NCBI GenBank assembly: GCA_028641055.1
Contig: CM054057.1
Location: 578,054,610-578,118,609, forward strand
Reading direction: 5' to 3'
DNA from: Alopecurus myosuroides
Taxonomy: Eukaryota > Streptophyta > Magnoliopsida > Poales > Poaceae
Length of the DNA stretch: 64,000 bases
The notes beneath the pieces were generated by a model. The model did not search any database and had not been told where the DNA came from. It saw nothing but the letters and a program-made list of their open reading frames with translations. Shown here piece by piece: positions 11,701 to 23,955 of the stretch. The translations under genes and the position numbers were made by a program. Within the stretch, counting starts at the first letter, position 1; the number at the start of each line of letters is the position of its first letter.

Positions 11701-13873
11701 CTTAGCAATACAAAGCCTCCCCAATTGGTCCCACTCAAAAATAATGTCCCAAACTCCCCCCTAAAAATCCTGGAATAGCTCACAGATGTTTCACCAAAAT
11801 GGATGGCATTTCCAAATGGTAACTCACCTTGGTTCAAAATAAAATTCTACTGGTAGGTATTGATAAGGGATTTCCAAAACAGTTGAGTTTGCTCAAAAAT
11901 GTTTTGTAGTTTTGAAGTTCTATTCATTTACATTTTAAGGGTACTTTCTGGCAAACTAGCTATAAAAAAATAACTAAAAGTCAAAACATTATTCTGCCAA
12001 AGGGAGGTGGTTGTGATTTTGTATGGCTACATGTACAAAAATGGGCAAAGCCAAATAAAATCGTTTGCTAACTTTCCTAGGCCAAAAGCTAACAGGTATG
12101 TTTCTGCCAGAAAAATTCAATTTTAAAAATTAACAGGGACAAGCCCAGATGGGCCGGATTCGTCACGCGTGGCCCAGCTAGCGCCTAGGATAGCCCAGCT
12201 GCGCGCGCGGGGGGGACGCGGGAAACGCCCGTTTAAGCGTGGCCGTTGATCTTGCGATCAACGGTCCGCGTCCTTTCTTCCACCTCTGGCCTAACGCGAC
12301 AGAACCGGCGTCGAACACCTCATCGGCGTGCACGGGGCGAGCGGGGTGCTCACCTAGGGCTGCTGTGGAGCGGCGCGTGGTGGCGGTGGGGTCGCGGGGT
12401 GCTGGTGGCGCGGTGGCGGCGGTGTTCGTTTCCTCCCCGGCGAGCTCCTCTCTGTGACGGCGCGGCGGACACGGCGGCGATGGCACGGGCCTCCCTGCAA
12501 GCGAAAGAACCGTGGGGGATGTCAGGGAGGTGGCCAGGGTTACGGGAAACTCGCGCGTGCTAAAATGACGAGCCCTCACTCACGGGATTGTTCGATTGGC
12601 TTCGATGGATCTTGCGGTGGCCGGCGGCGAAAATTAGCTCGTGCCGCTCGCACGGCGAGGCACGGCTAGTTCTCTCGTGGGTGGGGAGTGGATGGTGGTG
12701 GAGTGCCGTGGCGAAACGGCAAGCCCTCGGAGGCTTTGTAGGCACGGGCCCGTGTGGTGTGCTCTCGGGTGGCATGTGCGTGTGCACGTTGGCACGCAGA
12801 GGGAAGGGGGGCCGTTTCCCTCGTGTTCTCTCGAGCCAGGGGCGGTCCCAAAGTCACTAGTCACCACAGTGGAGCTAGGGTAGAGAGGCATGAGGTTTTT
12901 TTTGGCTATGCCACTTGCACACCCCCCTCCTACTCGAGCCCTAGTTTCCCTCCTCTTTTCTTCCTTGCTAAGGCATGTCTCGGGCCAACAAGCACATGGG
13001 GTTACAGAGGGATCCAAGGCAATCACATTAAACACCAACTTTATTTTAAACTATGAAGAATTGGCAGAGAAACAAATCTCCAAAGTTTGGTTCAAAAACT
13101 GTTTTCAGAAAATTCAGAAAAAGACTTAGTGAAATTTTCACTAAGTGTTGGAAAAACAGAGATTTGAAGCAAAAGTTTGCTTCTGTTTGAAAGGGCAAAT
13201 GAACTTCGATTTTGAAAATTCAAGTTGGTAATTGTTCTATGTACTTTCTAGTTTGAGAAAACAACAATTACACAAGAATTTGAGTTGGTTAACCTTCTGA
13301 AAACAACTATCCAAAAGGCTATGTTTCTGTTTTCCAAAAAGAATTGGTTTTGCAATATTTTTATACTAGGAAAACAATCATGGATTAGATTGTTTTCCAA
13401 GTGCTAAATTTAAACCAGTGGCATTTAGTTGTATTACATAACATGTTCAACCATAATACAACAATAAAACAACAAATCAAATATGTTTACCTCCTGAAAA
13501 CAAGTGTGGAAAACAGCTAGTTCTGTTGTTTTTCTGCTAAATGTTTAAATAGGAAACAAATTCCCAAAGCTATTTAAAACCAAACCAAAGTGTTGCATTG
13601 GTCAAGGCATGACTAAATAATGCTATCATGAGTGAATCAAGCATTCCCCAAACTTTGAGAAGAAAAATCTTAGGGTTTCCAGTTGAAAAACATCAGGCAG
13701 GAAATAATCAATCATCAGGGAAAATCCTCAAATGAGTGAAAAGAAACACACCACTTATATTGCATAGATAAACATGACTACACAAACATGTTGTCCACTT
13801 AATTGTCTTACAAAAGTCTTAAGATGCTTGCTAATATACTATTAAACAAGTGCTTAAAAACAGGGGTGTTACA
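8730..13873 (-). repeat. 5' LTR of gypsy element (complete, 5144 bp)
   Basis: Bounded by TGTAGAGGCC on the left and GGGGTGTTACA on the right (plus-strand view). The half 11259-13873 is duplicated at 1-2625. The half 8730-11258 has no second copy in the window because the other LTR is truncated by the window edge. Apart from the GC-rich island at 12146-12890 it is AT-rich with no convincing coding region. Confidence 0.93.
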
Positions 13874-14402
13874 ATTTACCTCTTCCCGTTTGGAACAATA
13901 GGCCACTTCTCCTCCTCAGTAGCAGGGGGCTTGGGGAGAGTTGCAGTGCCACGCAACCAGACCTTCTTGCCCCCGGTGGACGTCTCCCCCTGAGAACCCC
14001 CTATGAGTCACGCGCGGTCTCCTCCTCCTCCTCCCCAGCCCGACGCTCGGCCTCACGCTCCTCCTCCTCCTCGGCCTCACGCTCGGCCTCCTCATCCTCC
14101 TCGCCCTCACATGGCGGAGGGTATCTCGCTAAAGGAGGGAGTCTGAGAGGAGCGTCCCGTGCAACGTCCTCTTCCCCTCGCCCGTACTCCGGCAACTCCT
14201 CTTCCCCTGATAGAGTCCTCGGCGCCTGAGAAAGAGTGTACGATTAGTAAGGAAAAAAATATGAAAAATAAAAAGCATTGGGAAACGGTATAACATCACG
14301 AAGACGAGGTGGACGACGCACAGTTCTTCGAGTGTGGCCGGTCGCCACATTCGGCTTCGCCTTTGCATACAAGTCATCTATCTTCCTCGGCCGTTGGCTC
14401 AT
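13874..14402 (-). pseudogene. CACTA second ORF (TNP1-like), 3' part interrupted by gypsy insertion
   Basis: An ATG at 14402 starts MSQRPRKIDDLYAKAKPN with basic motifs (TRRTVRRPPRLRD). After an apparent AT-rich intron around 14230-14290 there is an acidic stretch rich in Glu (14040-14200, EEEEEREAERRAGEEEEE). The final exon reads GKKVWLRGTATLPK and ends EKWPIVPNGKR followed by GGTAAAT, a plausible splice donor. An in-frame stop or shift occurs near 14001. The WLRG/LP motif and location beside TNP2 fit the second protein of grass CACTA elements, which binds subterminal repeats. The gypsy element was inserted just inside the following intron. Confidence 0.6.
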
Positions 14403-14685
14403 GGTTCAGTTTGCTGCATTGAGAAAGAGTAAGAAGATTAGTATGGATTAATAAAAAGTAGAAAGTGTAATGCAATTATAGATATATACAAGAAACAATA
14501 TATAATACCATAGTAAAAAACATGAAATCATAGTAAATCTTAAAAAGTATGAAAAATATACCAAATTCGTTACAAACCATACATACCAAGCTCATTACAA
14601 AACATATTGACCAAGTTCATTTTAAACAATACATACCAAGTTCATTACATGACACAATGTCCTAATTCAACACATAGTACTTTTG

Positions 14686-17268
14686 CTAGAACCCATATGA
14701 ATCATCGCTATCAATATCTGGTGCGGTATCATCATCACTATCCCTCACGTACAAAGGCTGGGTCTCCTCGGGTGGAGGTGCATCATCGTCGTCATCGTCC
14801 TCATGCAACTTGTCAAGCATAACTATGTCCTTTGGATTATGAACGGCCTCACCGCCTTGTTGGTCTTGAAGTTCCCGGAGGGCATCGAGGCCATCCAAAA
14901 GTAGGTCAAAGTGCCCAGCGGCATGTTCCTCTTGATAGAACTCTCCGTCGTATGTGACAGGGTTTATGTTGGTGTAATCGTCCTTGTTTGGGGTGGGTAG
15001 CTTACCACGTGGCGATACCTTGAACACAACTTCCCATCTCTTTAGTGCCTCCTTCTGGCATGGATATGACAGATAGTACACTTGGAAGGCCTGGTTAGCC
15101 ACAATAAACTTGTCGGCTCCGGGGTAGACGGTTGATGGATTAACTTCGACTAAACCAATGTCAGGGGTTTTCTTTAGGCTGGCTCTTGGGTGGAACCAAT
15201 GGCACTTTAACACAATGAGGATGAGCTCTTCGGAGCCCCGAGTGAACGAAAGCTTGTATATCTTTTCTAACCTTCCGTAGAACTCTTCAGATGTTCCTTG
15301 GGTAAACACTCCAGTATTTACAGTTTTTGCATTAGGCCGGCTCTACTGGTGCGACACTGTATGGAAGTGATATCCATTGACATCATGTTTATCATATGAT
15401 TGGACCCGACTGTCAAAACCGAGGGAAACCCATCTCAATTCGTCAGGCATGGATACATTGGGATCTTTTCCCTGTAAGTTTAATTGAAATTGTTGGGTGC
15501 ATTAGTTTGGTGTATCTAAATCTAGAAATGTTAACCTAGGTAAAATGGACAAGTTAGAAATTACTTTTTCCATGAACCAATCCACGAAACATTTTCTTCG
15601 AGTGCCACCATGTCTTAGAAGTTTGTACTTCTGTTTTTCATTTGGAGGGATCGGTGCCAACCACTCTTCACTCACGAATTGGCTACAAGAAGATGTGCAC
15701 TATTAATAGGCTAAAACGACCGACAAGTTGGAAGGTAATATGTTCACCATTTACCTTATAAAATCACTTGCTTGTGAAATGTTGTCCAACACATATAACA
15801 TGAGGTCGTGATACTCGTTGTATAGGGGTGGGAGCCACCGGTCGTGCCTCCTTGCAATTTTAAGAGGCCCAGAGTGGGTTTATACTTGGGCTCATCGGTA
15901 TTGTATCGAGATAGCTTATTATGCAGAGTGGGAACATGGCCAGGATAGTATTGTCCTGCACACTGACACCTCCTTGATGATAGTCGCTTCAGCTATCGAT
16001 GCTTCAATCTTAGCTTTGTTTCCGGTTTTCGTCCGGATATGCTTAAATTCTCTCTCAATTCCAAACTGCCAACGATTCTGGCATGGTCCACCCAAAAGTG
16101 CGTCGTTTGCAAGATGCAAAATGAGATGTTGCATCGGATTAAAGAAGCCCGGCGGAAATATCATCTCTAACTTGCAGAGCAACTCTGACGCTTTATTGTG
16201 CAATACTTTCATCATCTTCGGACATATTTCTTTAGCACAAAGCGTGCGAAAGAAATGGCTCAACTCCGCAAGCACTCGCCAGACATAATCAGGGACATAC
16301 CCTCGAACCATCACCGGCATTATCCGCTCAAGCCATATGTGATAGTCATGACTCTTAAGCCCGGTGACTTTGCCAGTTTCGACACAGACTCCATCACTAA
16401 TATTTGATGCATAACCATCACCGAACCTCACTCTTCCTTTGATCCACCTGAATGCCTCCTTCTTATCGGCCTCTTTAAGGACGAAGGGGGCATCTGGTTT
16501 GATCCAAGTTTTTTTTACCCTTAGTTGGTTCTTGCATGTTTAATTCTTCTCTATCACACAACTTCTCTTGACCAGCTCTAGCCTTAACTTTATCCTTTGT
16601 CTTGTCTGGAATGTTGAGGACCGTGGAAAAAACGTACTCCGAGACATTCTTTTCAGTGTGCATCACATCGATGTTATGGGGAAGTTTGAGGGCCTTGTAA
16701 TAGGGAAGCTTTGTTAAGCCTGCAATGTGAGTCCAGTTGTGATTCTCACCATATCCCTCAAAACCTTTGCCTTGGGCCTTAGGCTCGAGAGAATTTAGCT
16801 CATCATCGACATCCACACCCAAGAATGTCGGTATCGTGTTTACTTCGCGGAGAACTCTGCCTTTCATGAAGTGTTTTGTGTCTTCTCTGAATGGATGGTC
16901 TGGATCAAGAAATTGTCGCTGCTGGTCAAAGGGGGAATACTTGCCACCCCTCTTTAGCCAAATAAAAATTAGAGCCTGCCTACACACTGGACATGGCATC
17001 TTCCCATTTGTACACCATCCGTAGAATAGGGCATACCAGGTAAGTCATGCATGGAATAGTGGAACCAAACTTTCATCATAAAGTTTGTTTTTGTTGCTGC
17101 GTCCCATGTCAATGTCCCGTGATCCCGTGAATGATGCAAATCATCCACCAGGAGCTGCATTAACACGCTCAAATTCTTTCCAGGGTATTCAGGGCCCGGA
17201 ATGATCATCGACATGAATATGGTCTTGCGTTGCATCAGGACGCCGGGAGGGAGGCATGCATGGGTCAT
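14686..17268 (-). pseudogene. CACTA transposase TNP2-like (5' truncated, frameshifted)
   Basis: Four minus-strand blocks in order give the C-terminal two thirds of a TNP2-family transposase. 16969-17268 (PPGVLMQRKTIFMSMIIPGP, LVDDLHHSRDHGTLTWDA) and 16475-16999 (CPVCRQALIFIWLKRGGK, LKLPHNIDVMHTEKNV) are the transposase_21 core. 15919-16431 (GLKSHDYHIWLERIMPVMVR, ELSHFFRTLCAK) is the DUF4218 region. 14686-15309 (CHWFHPRASLKKTPDIGLVE, FIVANQAFQVYYLSYP) is the DUF4216 region, ending in an Asp-rich tail. The N-terminal part of the family is missing above 17290, and frame breaks or introns separate the blocks. It would catalyse CACTA excision and integration; this copy cannot encode a complete protein. 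Confidence 0.9.
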
Positions 17269-18323
17269 CTGCCGCCCAGCGAGAGGCTACTGAATCGGGT
17301 CGGTGTCTTCCCGAATTTCCCTATCCAGCTTATATGGCCTTGTAACGTCCGATTTAGAATCTGCATATTTTGTCTAGCCTACATGTCTACACGTCTACTG
17401 ATGAATATGGTTTAGAATCTGGATTTTTTTCTTGCTGCTTCAAATCGGCCCGCCCAATATTTTCTTTCAAGCTCCGCCACTGTTGCCAGGGGTGTGGCTC
17501 CGCCCCTGAGCAGCACGGCACTATAGTAGACATGAAAGGAGGGGACACGGGAGAGGCTAAGAACCATACCTGAAGGCGGGCGGCAGCGGGCGGCGAGCGG
17601 AGGAGTAGATCGACGGGCGGCTCCCTTCAGGGCGGACGGCAGAGAGAGTAGTAGAGGACAAGCTTGATGGTGGAGGGAGGACTTCCCCGATGGCAAGGAG
17701 GAGGCAGGGACGAGTCTAAGGGCGTGGTCGGAGTTGGGGTGGCGGCGGCGGAGAGAATATGCAGTGGCGGCGGCGGAATCGAGCCTCCGGTCGCCTCCGT
17801 CGTCGTTTCTGCGAACCCTATCTCGCAGGTAGTGTGGTGCGCGGTGCGGTTCCCCACCTGACCAACGAATGGAGGGATTGGCCGTGCGGTGCCCCCACCT
17901 GACCTATTTTCTGTAAATAATTAATCATCTATCAAAAAATTAAACAATATTCATTTTAAGACATCGAGCAAATAGGTTTTCCTGGTTCACTAAATAAATA
18001 AAAACATATTCTTCTTAAATTTATTAGAAATAATATTATTTTTTCTTTTATACACAAACTTATAGAGCTACTCACACATTGTTGGTGAAATCCAACACTC
18101 AAAAGTGGGACCCGCGGAAGCGGGTACACCCTGACAGTCCCTTTGCTTTCCCTTTCCCCGACACCGACATCGACCTCACCGGTCTGAACCATTCTCTGCG
18201 TCGCCCGACCACGGCGATGCCGTCTTCGCTGCCCTCGACCGACTCCTGCACCTCCACGCCAACCGCAGACGCCGACCTGGAGCTGACGCTCGTCGTCAAC
18301 CGCACACGCATGTTGTCAAGCTG
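17269..18323. other. Spacer between transposase remnant and satellite array
   Basis: The first 300 bp are unassigned. A GC-rich stretch at 17570-17830 and another at 18100-18310 carry short open frames on both strands with no recognised domain; they could be remnants of a 5' leader or captured exons. An AT-rich stretch lies at 17910-18070. At 18324 the sequence switches to satellite monomer (GGGCCCACCTCTAC). Confidence 0.4.
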
Positions 18324-21299
18324 GGCCCACCTCTACATAAGATTCCACCCCGACGGTCCGTTTCCGGGAGTTTCGGGCTCGTAGCACATAAACTCTCACA
18401 AAGAAAAGTCGATGCCGGTGAAGCCCAAACATAGAGAGTGACAGGATCTTTGGCATCTACAACACTAGTAACACTAGTTCACACATGGTATGCAACCCAA
18501 TACCTTATGGTGCTACCCCGACGCTGCGGAGCCCCTCTACGACGAAACGCTAGCCCCGCTGGAGCCCAGTCAAACTTATCGTCTACAGGTTCGACCGGAG
18601 CCCGCAAGGGGGTAGCAATGTGGAACTAATTGCTTGGATGTGTTAGGGTGGACCCTAGGAAGTCCCAAAACTATGGTAGGGCCCACCCCTACAGAAGATT
18701 CCACCCCGGCAGTCCATTTCCGGGAGTTTCGGCCTCGTAGCACATAAACTCTCAGAGAGAGAAGTCGATGCCGGGGAAGCCCCAAACGAGAGAGTGAGGG
18801 GATATTAGGTATCCACAACCCTAATAACACTAGTGCACACATGGTGTGCAACCCAATACATTATGGTTCCACCCCGACGCTCCAGAATGCCTCTGCGACG
18901 AAACGCTAGCCCCGCTGGAGTCGAGTCAAAGTTATCGTCTACGGGTTAGACCGGATCCCGGAACGGGGTAACAATGTGGAACTAACTGCTTGGTCGTGTT
19001 AGAGTGACCCTAGGAAGTCTCAAAACAATGGTAGGGCCCACTTCTATAGAAGATTCCACCCCGACAGTCTATTTCCGGGAGTTTCGGGCGCGTAGCACAT
19101 AAACTCTAAGAGAGAAATGTCGATGCCAGTGAAGACCCAACAGAGAGAGTGTGGCTATCTTTGGCATCTACAACAATAGTAACACTAGTTTACACATGGT
19201 ATGCCACCCGATACCTTATGTTGCCACACCGACCCTCCGGAGCCACTCTGGAACGAAACCCTAGCTCCGCTGGAGCCCATTCAAACTTATCGTCTACAGG
19301 TTTGACCGGATCCCGAAAAGGGGTAGCAATGTGGAACTAATTGCTTCATTATGTGAGGGTGGACTATAGGAAGTCCCAAAACGATGGTAGGGGACATCTC
19401 TATAGAAGATTCCACCGCGACAGTCCGTTTCCGGGAGTTTCAGGCTCGTAGCACATAAACTATCAAAGAGAGAAGTCGATACCGGTGAAGCCCCAACATG
19501 GAGAGCGAGGGTATCTTTGGCATCTAAAACCCTAGTAACACTAGTGAACACATGGTGTGCCACCCAAAACCTTATGATTCCACCCCGACGCTCTGGAGCC
19601 CCTCTGCGATGAAACCGTGGCCCATCTGGAGGCTAGTCAAACTTATCGTCTACAAGTTTGACCAGAGCCTGGAAGGAGGTAGAAATGTGGAACTAATTTC
19701 TTCCTTTTCTTAGGGTGGATCATAGGAGGTCCCAAAACAATGGTAGGGACCATATCTACAGAAGATTCCACTCGGACAGTCCGATTCCAAGAGTTTCGGG
19801 CTCGTAGCACATAAACTCTCATAGAGAAAAGTCCCAACATAGAGAGTGAGCGTATCTTTGGCATCTACAACCATATTAACATTAGTTCACACATGGTATG
19901 ACACCCAATACCTTATGGTGTCACCCCGACGCTCCAGAGCCACTCTGCGACAAAACCCTGGCCCAGGTGAAGCCTAGTCAAACTTATCGTCTACAGGTTT
20001 GACCGGAGCCCGAAAGGGGGCAGCAATGTGGAACTAATTGATTCATTGTGTTAGGGTGGACCCTAGGAAGTCCCAAAACGATGGTAGGGCCCACCTCTAC
20101 AGAAGATTCTACCCCGACAGTCCGTTTCCGGGAGTTTTGGCCTCGTAGCACATAAACTCTTAGAGAGAGAAGTCGATTCCGGGGAAGCCCCAACTCAGAG
20201 AGTGAGGGTATATTAGGCATCCATAACCCTAGAAATAATAGTGCACACATGGTGTGAAACACAATACATTATGGTTCCACCCCGACGCTTCGGAACGCCT
20301 CTGCGACGAAACGCTAGCCCCGCCGGTGCCGAGTCAAAGTTATCGTCTACAGGTTAGACCGGATCCCGGAACGGGGTAGCAATGTGGAACTAACTGCTTG
20401 GTCGTGTTAGAGTGGACCATAGGAATTCTCAGAACAAAGGTAGGGCCCACCTCTACAGAAGATTCCACCCCGACAGTCCGTTTCCGGGAGTTTCGGGCTC
20501 GTAGCACATAAACTCTCAGAGAGATATGTCGATACCGGTGAAGACCCAACAGAGAGAGTGGGGGTATCTTTGGCATCTACAACCATAGTAACACTAGTTG
20601 ACACATGGTATGCCACGCGATACCTTATGGTGCCACACCGACGCTCCGGAGCCACTCTGGGACGAAACCCTAGCCCCGATGGAGCCCATTCAAACTTATC
20701 GTCTACAGGTTTGACCGGAGCCCGAAAGGGGGTAGCAATGTGGAAATAATTTCTTCATTGTGTTAGGGTGGACCCTAGGAAGTCTCAAAACAATGGTAGG
20801 GCCCACCTCTATAGAAGATTCCACCGCGACAGTCCGTTTCCGGGAGTTTTAGTCTCGTAGCACATAAACTATCAAAGAGAGAAGTCGATACCGGTGAAGC
20901 CCCAACATGGAGAGTGAGGTTATATTTGGCACCTGAAACCCTAGTAACACTGGTGAACACATGGTGTGCCACCCAAAACCTTATGGTTGCACCCCGACGC
21001 TCTGGAGCCCCTCTGCGACGAAACCGTGGCCCCACTGGAGGCTAGTCAAACTTATCATGTACAAGTTTGACCGGAGCCTGGAAGGAGGTAGCAATGTGGA
21101 ACTAATTGCTTCCTTTTGTTAGGGTGGACCATAGGAAGTGCCAAAATGATGGTAGGGCCCACATCTACATAAGATTCCACTCCGACAGTCCGATTCCAAG
21201 AGTTTCGGGCTCGTAGCACATAAACTCTCATACAGAAAAGTCGATACCGGTGAAGCCCAACATAGAGAGTGAGAGTATCTTTGGCTTCTACAACCATAG
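18324..21299. repeat. Tandem satellite array, left part (about 8 monomers of ~350 bp)
   Basis: The motif CACATGGTRTG recurs at about 18483, 18837, 19194, 19550, 19891, 20246, 20602 and 20957, giving spacings of 341-357 bp. Other landmarks repeat with it (GGTAGCAATGTGGAACTAAT, CTCGTAGCACATAAACT, GGGCCCACCTCTACAG). Monomers at 18837-20957 follow the variant order A-B-C-D-A-B-C, recognised by linked differences such as GAAACGCTAG (A), CACACCGAC (B), GAAACCGTGG (C) and GGTGTCACC (D). This is a higher-order unit of about 1.41 kb. The array is cut at 21299 by the Athila element in the next D monomer. Short minus-strand ORFs recur in the monomers but look incidental. Confidence 0.95.
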
Positions 21300-22809
21300 T
21301 GATACGTGCATTTTATATCATCATTTATACCCTCCATATAGGCATTATTGGGATGTTTTATCAATGTTATGTCATTGTTTTGCATGTTTAGATGATTTTA
21401 TGGGACTTTCCTACAAAGTCCCTATTTTTGGTATTTAATTTCTGGGTGTCAGAAAATACCTGTTTTCATGTTTTTGATGTTTCAGGAGCTACAGGTATCC
21501 AAATTGCGAAAGGAAAGAAACCCTGTCAGTTTTTCTTCGGGAGAAAGGCCGTGGGCACAAGACACAACGGAGGAGGGCCAAGAGGCCCAAAAGGGTGTAG
21601 CCCACGCGGCCAGGGAATCTGGCCGCGTGTGGGGCCCCCAAATGGGCCCACAACACCTCCTCCCCGAGGTCTTTTTGCTGACGACTCCGTCTTCCCCGAA
21701 AAGGAACACCCTAATTTTCCCGAGACGAGACGGAGCCGCCAGGGCGGCAAAACTCTCGAAACTCTCCGCGGGGAAGACAGATCCTGCTGCTCCGGAGAAG
21801 GGGGAAATCATCCCCATCTCCTCCTTGGCGTGGGAGGAGGCATCTCCATCACCATCCTCACCAGCACCTGCATCTCCACCATCACCATCACCGTTATCCA
21901 CTCCGTTCCCCTCATAGTTTGATCATTGCTACACCCCAGATATGTGTTATTGTACTCCGTTGCATGTTTGGGATTGAGTACTTATCATTATTTGGTGGTG
22001 GATCCATTGTTTCGGATTGTGTTGTACCACATATGTCACCATACATGATCATGTTTGCACGTTGTGAGTAGTTCCCGCATGTTCCTGAGGGCATAGGATG
22101 AATTGGCAATGATTTGTTACATGAGATGAGTTGTTATTTGGTCTAGTATTTATCTTTTATGTGATTCTATGATGGTGTTGTACGAACGTCGACTGTATAA
22201 CACTTCACCTACATGGGCTCATAGGAGAACACCGTAGTGTAGTGACGTGATGATGTCTTTAGGTGACAGGAACTTGAGACAGAGTCGTTGAATTGCATTA
22301 TGAGGGTACTTGTATCGGGGACCTTAGAGCATAAGGCTATGGTGGGACATCATGTCTTAATAATTCTCGTGCTGTCATTTAATTGGCCACGTGATCCATC
22401 ATAAGGGGTGATAGTTTATTTATTTAGATATTCCTATTTGTGGCTCCGTCCGAAGAAGATTAAAACTAGACAAGATATACAAACATGTTATGCAATGAAT
22501 CACTATGCCAGCTAAATCCGTGCAGCCCTCGGGAACGTTTTCCACATATAAGACACAAACACACACTTGAGCTTGTCCTCTCGCGCATTAGAGGATTGGG
22601 TTTTGTCTCTCATTGAGACCTACTACTTGCTGCAATTTACTTCCCGCATTTTACTTTACTTGCACTAAACAATTAAAACACAAAAACACATGTTGCTTTT
22701 ATTATTCCTTTGCTATTCTACTTACCAGTTCCTTCTGCTCCTCGTCGGTTCGACAACCTTTCTAATTCGAAAAGTACTACAATTGATCTCCTGCACTTGG
22801 GAGCCATCA
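21300..22809 (+). repeat. 5' LTR of Athila-like element
   Basis: Starts TGATACGTGC and ends GGAGCCATCA. It matches 30030-31540 throughout, with scattered substitutions. A GC-rich segment near 21530-21900 contains the palindrome described separately. Confidence 0.95.
21603..21629. repeat. Palindrome in 5' LTR, core GGAAT
   Basis: Perfect 11-bp arms CACGCGGCCAG and CTGGCCGCGTG flank the 5-bp core GGAAT. The same palindrome in the 3' LTR (30334-30360) has core ATTCC, the reverse complement, so the core is inverted between the two LTRs. A decayed third copy lies at about 27743-27769 (core ATTCC) in the interior. Confidence 0.95.
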
Positions 22810-22820
22810 AGACACTTTTC

Positions 22821-22838
22821 TGGCGCTGTTGCCGGGGA
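22821..22838 (+). other. Primer-binding site (tRNA-Asp type)
   Basis: TGGCGCTGTTGCCGGGGA lies 11 bp after the 5' LTR. It resembles the tRNA-Asp complement used by Athila-group elements, with one internal difference from the common form. Confidence 0.85.
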
Positions 22839-22874
22839 GCGTAGCGCTATTGGTAAGAAGTTTGGTAAGGAAAC

Positions 22875-23955
22875 TTGAAAGCTGAATTTTACTTGTTGTT
22901 GCATCCTGTTATTATTATGGCTTTTATGAGAGATGCTTCGCTGAAACTTGCTTTATATGAGAGTGCTTATGCTATTAAACCTAAAGTTGTTGAAAAAGCA
23001 CCTCATGATGATGGTTATATTATTCCCCTTGAATTTGTTAAAGCTGTTAGGAATGAGTATTTTGCAGGGGATGGAACAAAGGCTGCAAGTGATCACATAC
23101 GGTCTATTGAGGATATGTGGGCTAATTAGGCTCAAGGCTATTTCTGAGGAGGAGGTAAAATGCAAGTTATTGTACCAGTCCTTAACTGGTGATGCTCGAA
23201 AATGGTATATGTCCCTGGATGAAGAAATTACACATTATTGGGATACTTTTATGAAGGTTTTCTTTCTTAAATATTTTACTCCTAAAGAGGCTTATGAGAA
23301 CCATTGCTTTATATTTAATTTTTGGACACACCTTGGAGAGAGTATTACTCAAGCTTGGGGGAGGCTTAAGGACCTCCTTTGTAAGAATCCTTGTCATGAT
23401 CTCATAAATAAACTTATATTGATAAACTTTTATGTGAGACTACCTGATAGGCTAAAGCAATATTTGGATGGTTCATCTGGTGGAAGCTTTACAAATAATA
23501 CTGCAGAAGAAGCTTGGAATTTATTGGAAATTATTTTGAAGAACTCTGAATATTGGGACCTAGACAAAGGTAATGAAGCTTATTTTCATTATGGATATTC
23601 ATGTGTAGAAAGTTTCTCTAGTTCTATTTTGTTCAAGAATGTTATTAAAGATTTTGGTCTTGATCCATATGTTGCAATTGAAATAGCTAAGAAATTTGCT
23701 GAGCACATTCGAATTCCTAAAAGTGGCTTTGATTATTATGTTGAACCTGTTAAATCTTCTATTGTTGTCCCTAAATTTATTAAAGAAACACCAGTGTCAT
23801 CTGTAGTAATAGAAGAATATATTGAACCACCTCCCTATGCTGAAAAAGTTAAAGAGAATTTGTTTATTGCTGTTCTGACAAAAGTAGAAAGAGATGTTCT
23901 CAACCTAAAGAACATGTGGAAGTCAAGAACCAAGTCTCTATTATTAAGCAATTAA
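22875..23955 (+). pseudogene. Athila-like gag (frameshifted)
   Basis: The N-terminal part is in frame 22875-23129 (MRDASLKLALYESAYAIKP, HIRSIEDMWAN-stop). It continues in another frame at about 23129-23955 (AISEEEVKCKLLYQSLTGDA, KWYMSLDEEITHYWDTFMK, FFLKYFTPKEAYENH). This is the retrotransposon gag capsid region, including the typical WD.F...F..K.FP/T-like pattern. The tail is rich in Val, Pro and Glu (SSVVIEEYIEPPPYAEKV). One frameshift near 23128 breaks the gene, and another near 23930 separates it from protease. Confidence 0.88.

Larger units (their letters stand above)
1..13873 (-). mobile_element. Ty3/gypsy LTR retrotransposon with 5.1-kb LTRs (left end cut by window)
   Basis: The two LTRs, read on the minus strand, run from TGTAACACCCCTG to CTACA, so the element has the usual TG...CA ends. 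The 5' LTR is 8730-13873 and the visible part of the 3' LTR is 1-2625. Window base 1 matches base 11259 of the other LTR. A tRNA-Met-type primer site lies beside the 5' LTR and a polypurine tract beside the 3' LTR. Inside, in minus-strand order, are an extra ORF, gag, protease, reverse transcriptase, RNase H, integrase and a chromodomain, which is a chromovirus arrangement and most like the Tekay/Del clade. Several frameshifts make it non-autonomous now. The LTRs differ only at scattered bases and small indels, so insertion is fairly recent. It is inserted into CACTA coding sequence (flank from 13874, ATTTACC). The matching target duplication lies outside the window. Confidence 0.95.
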
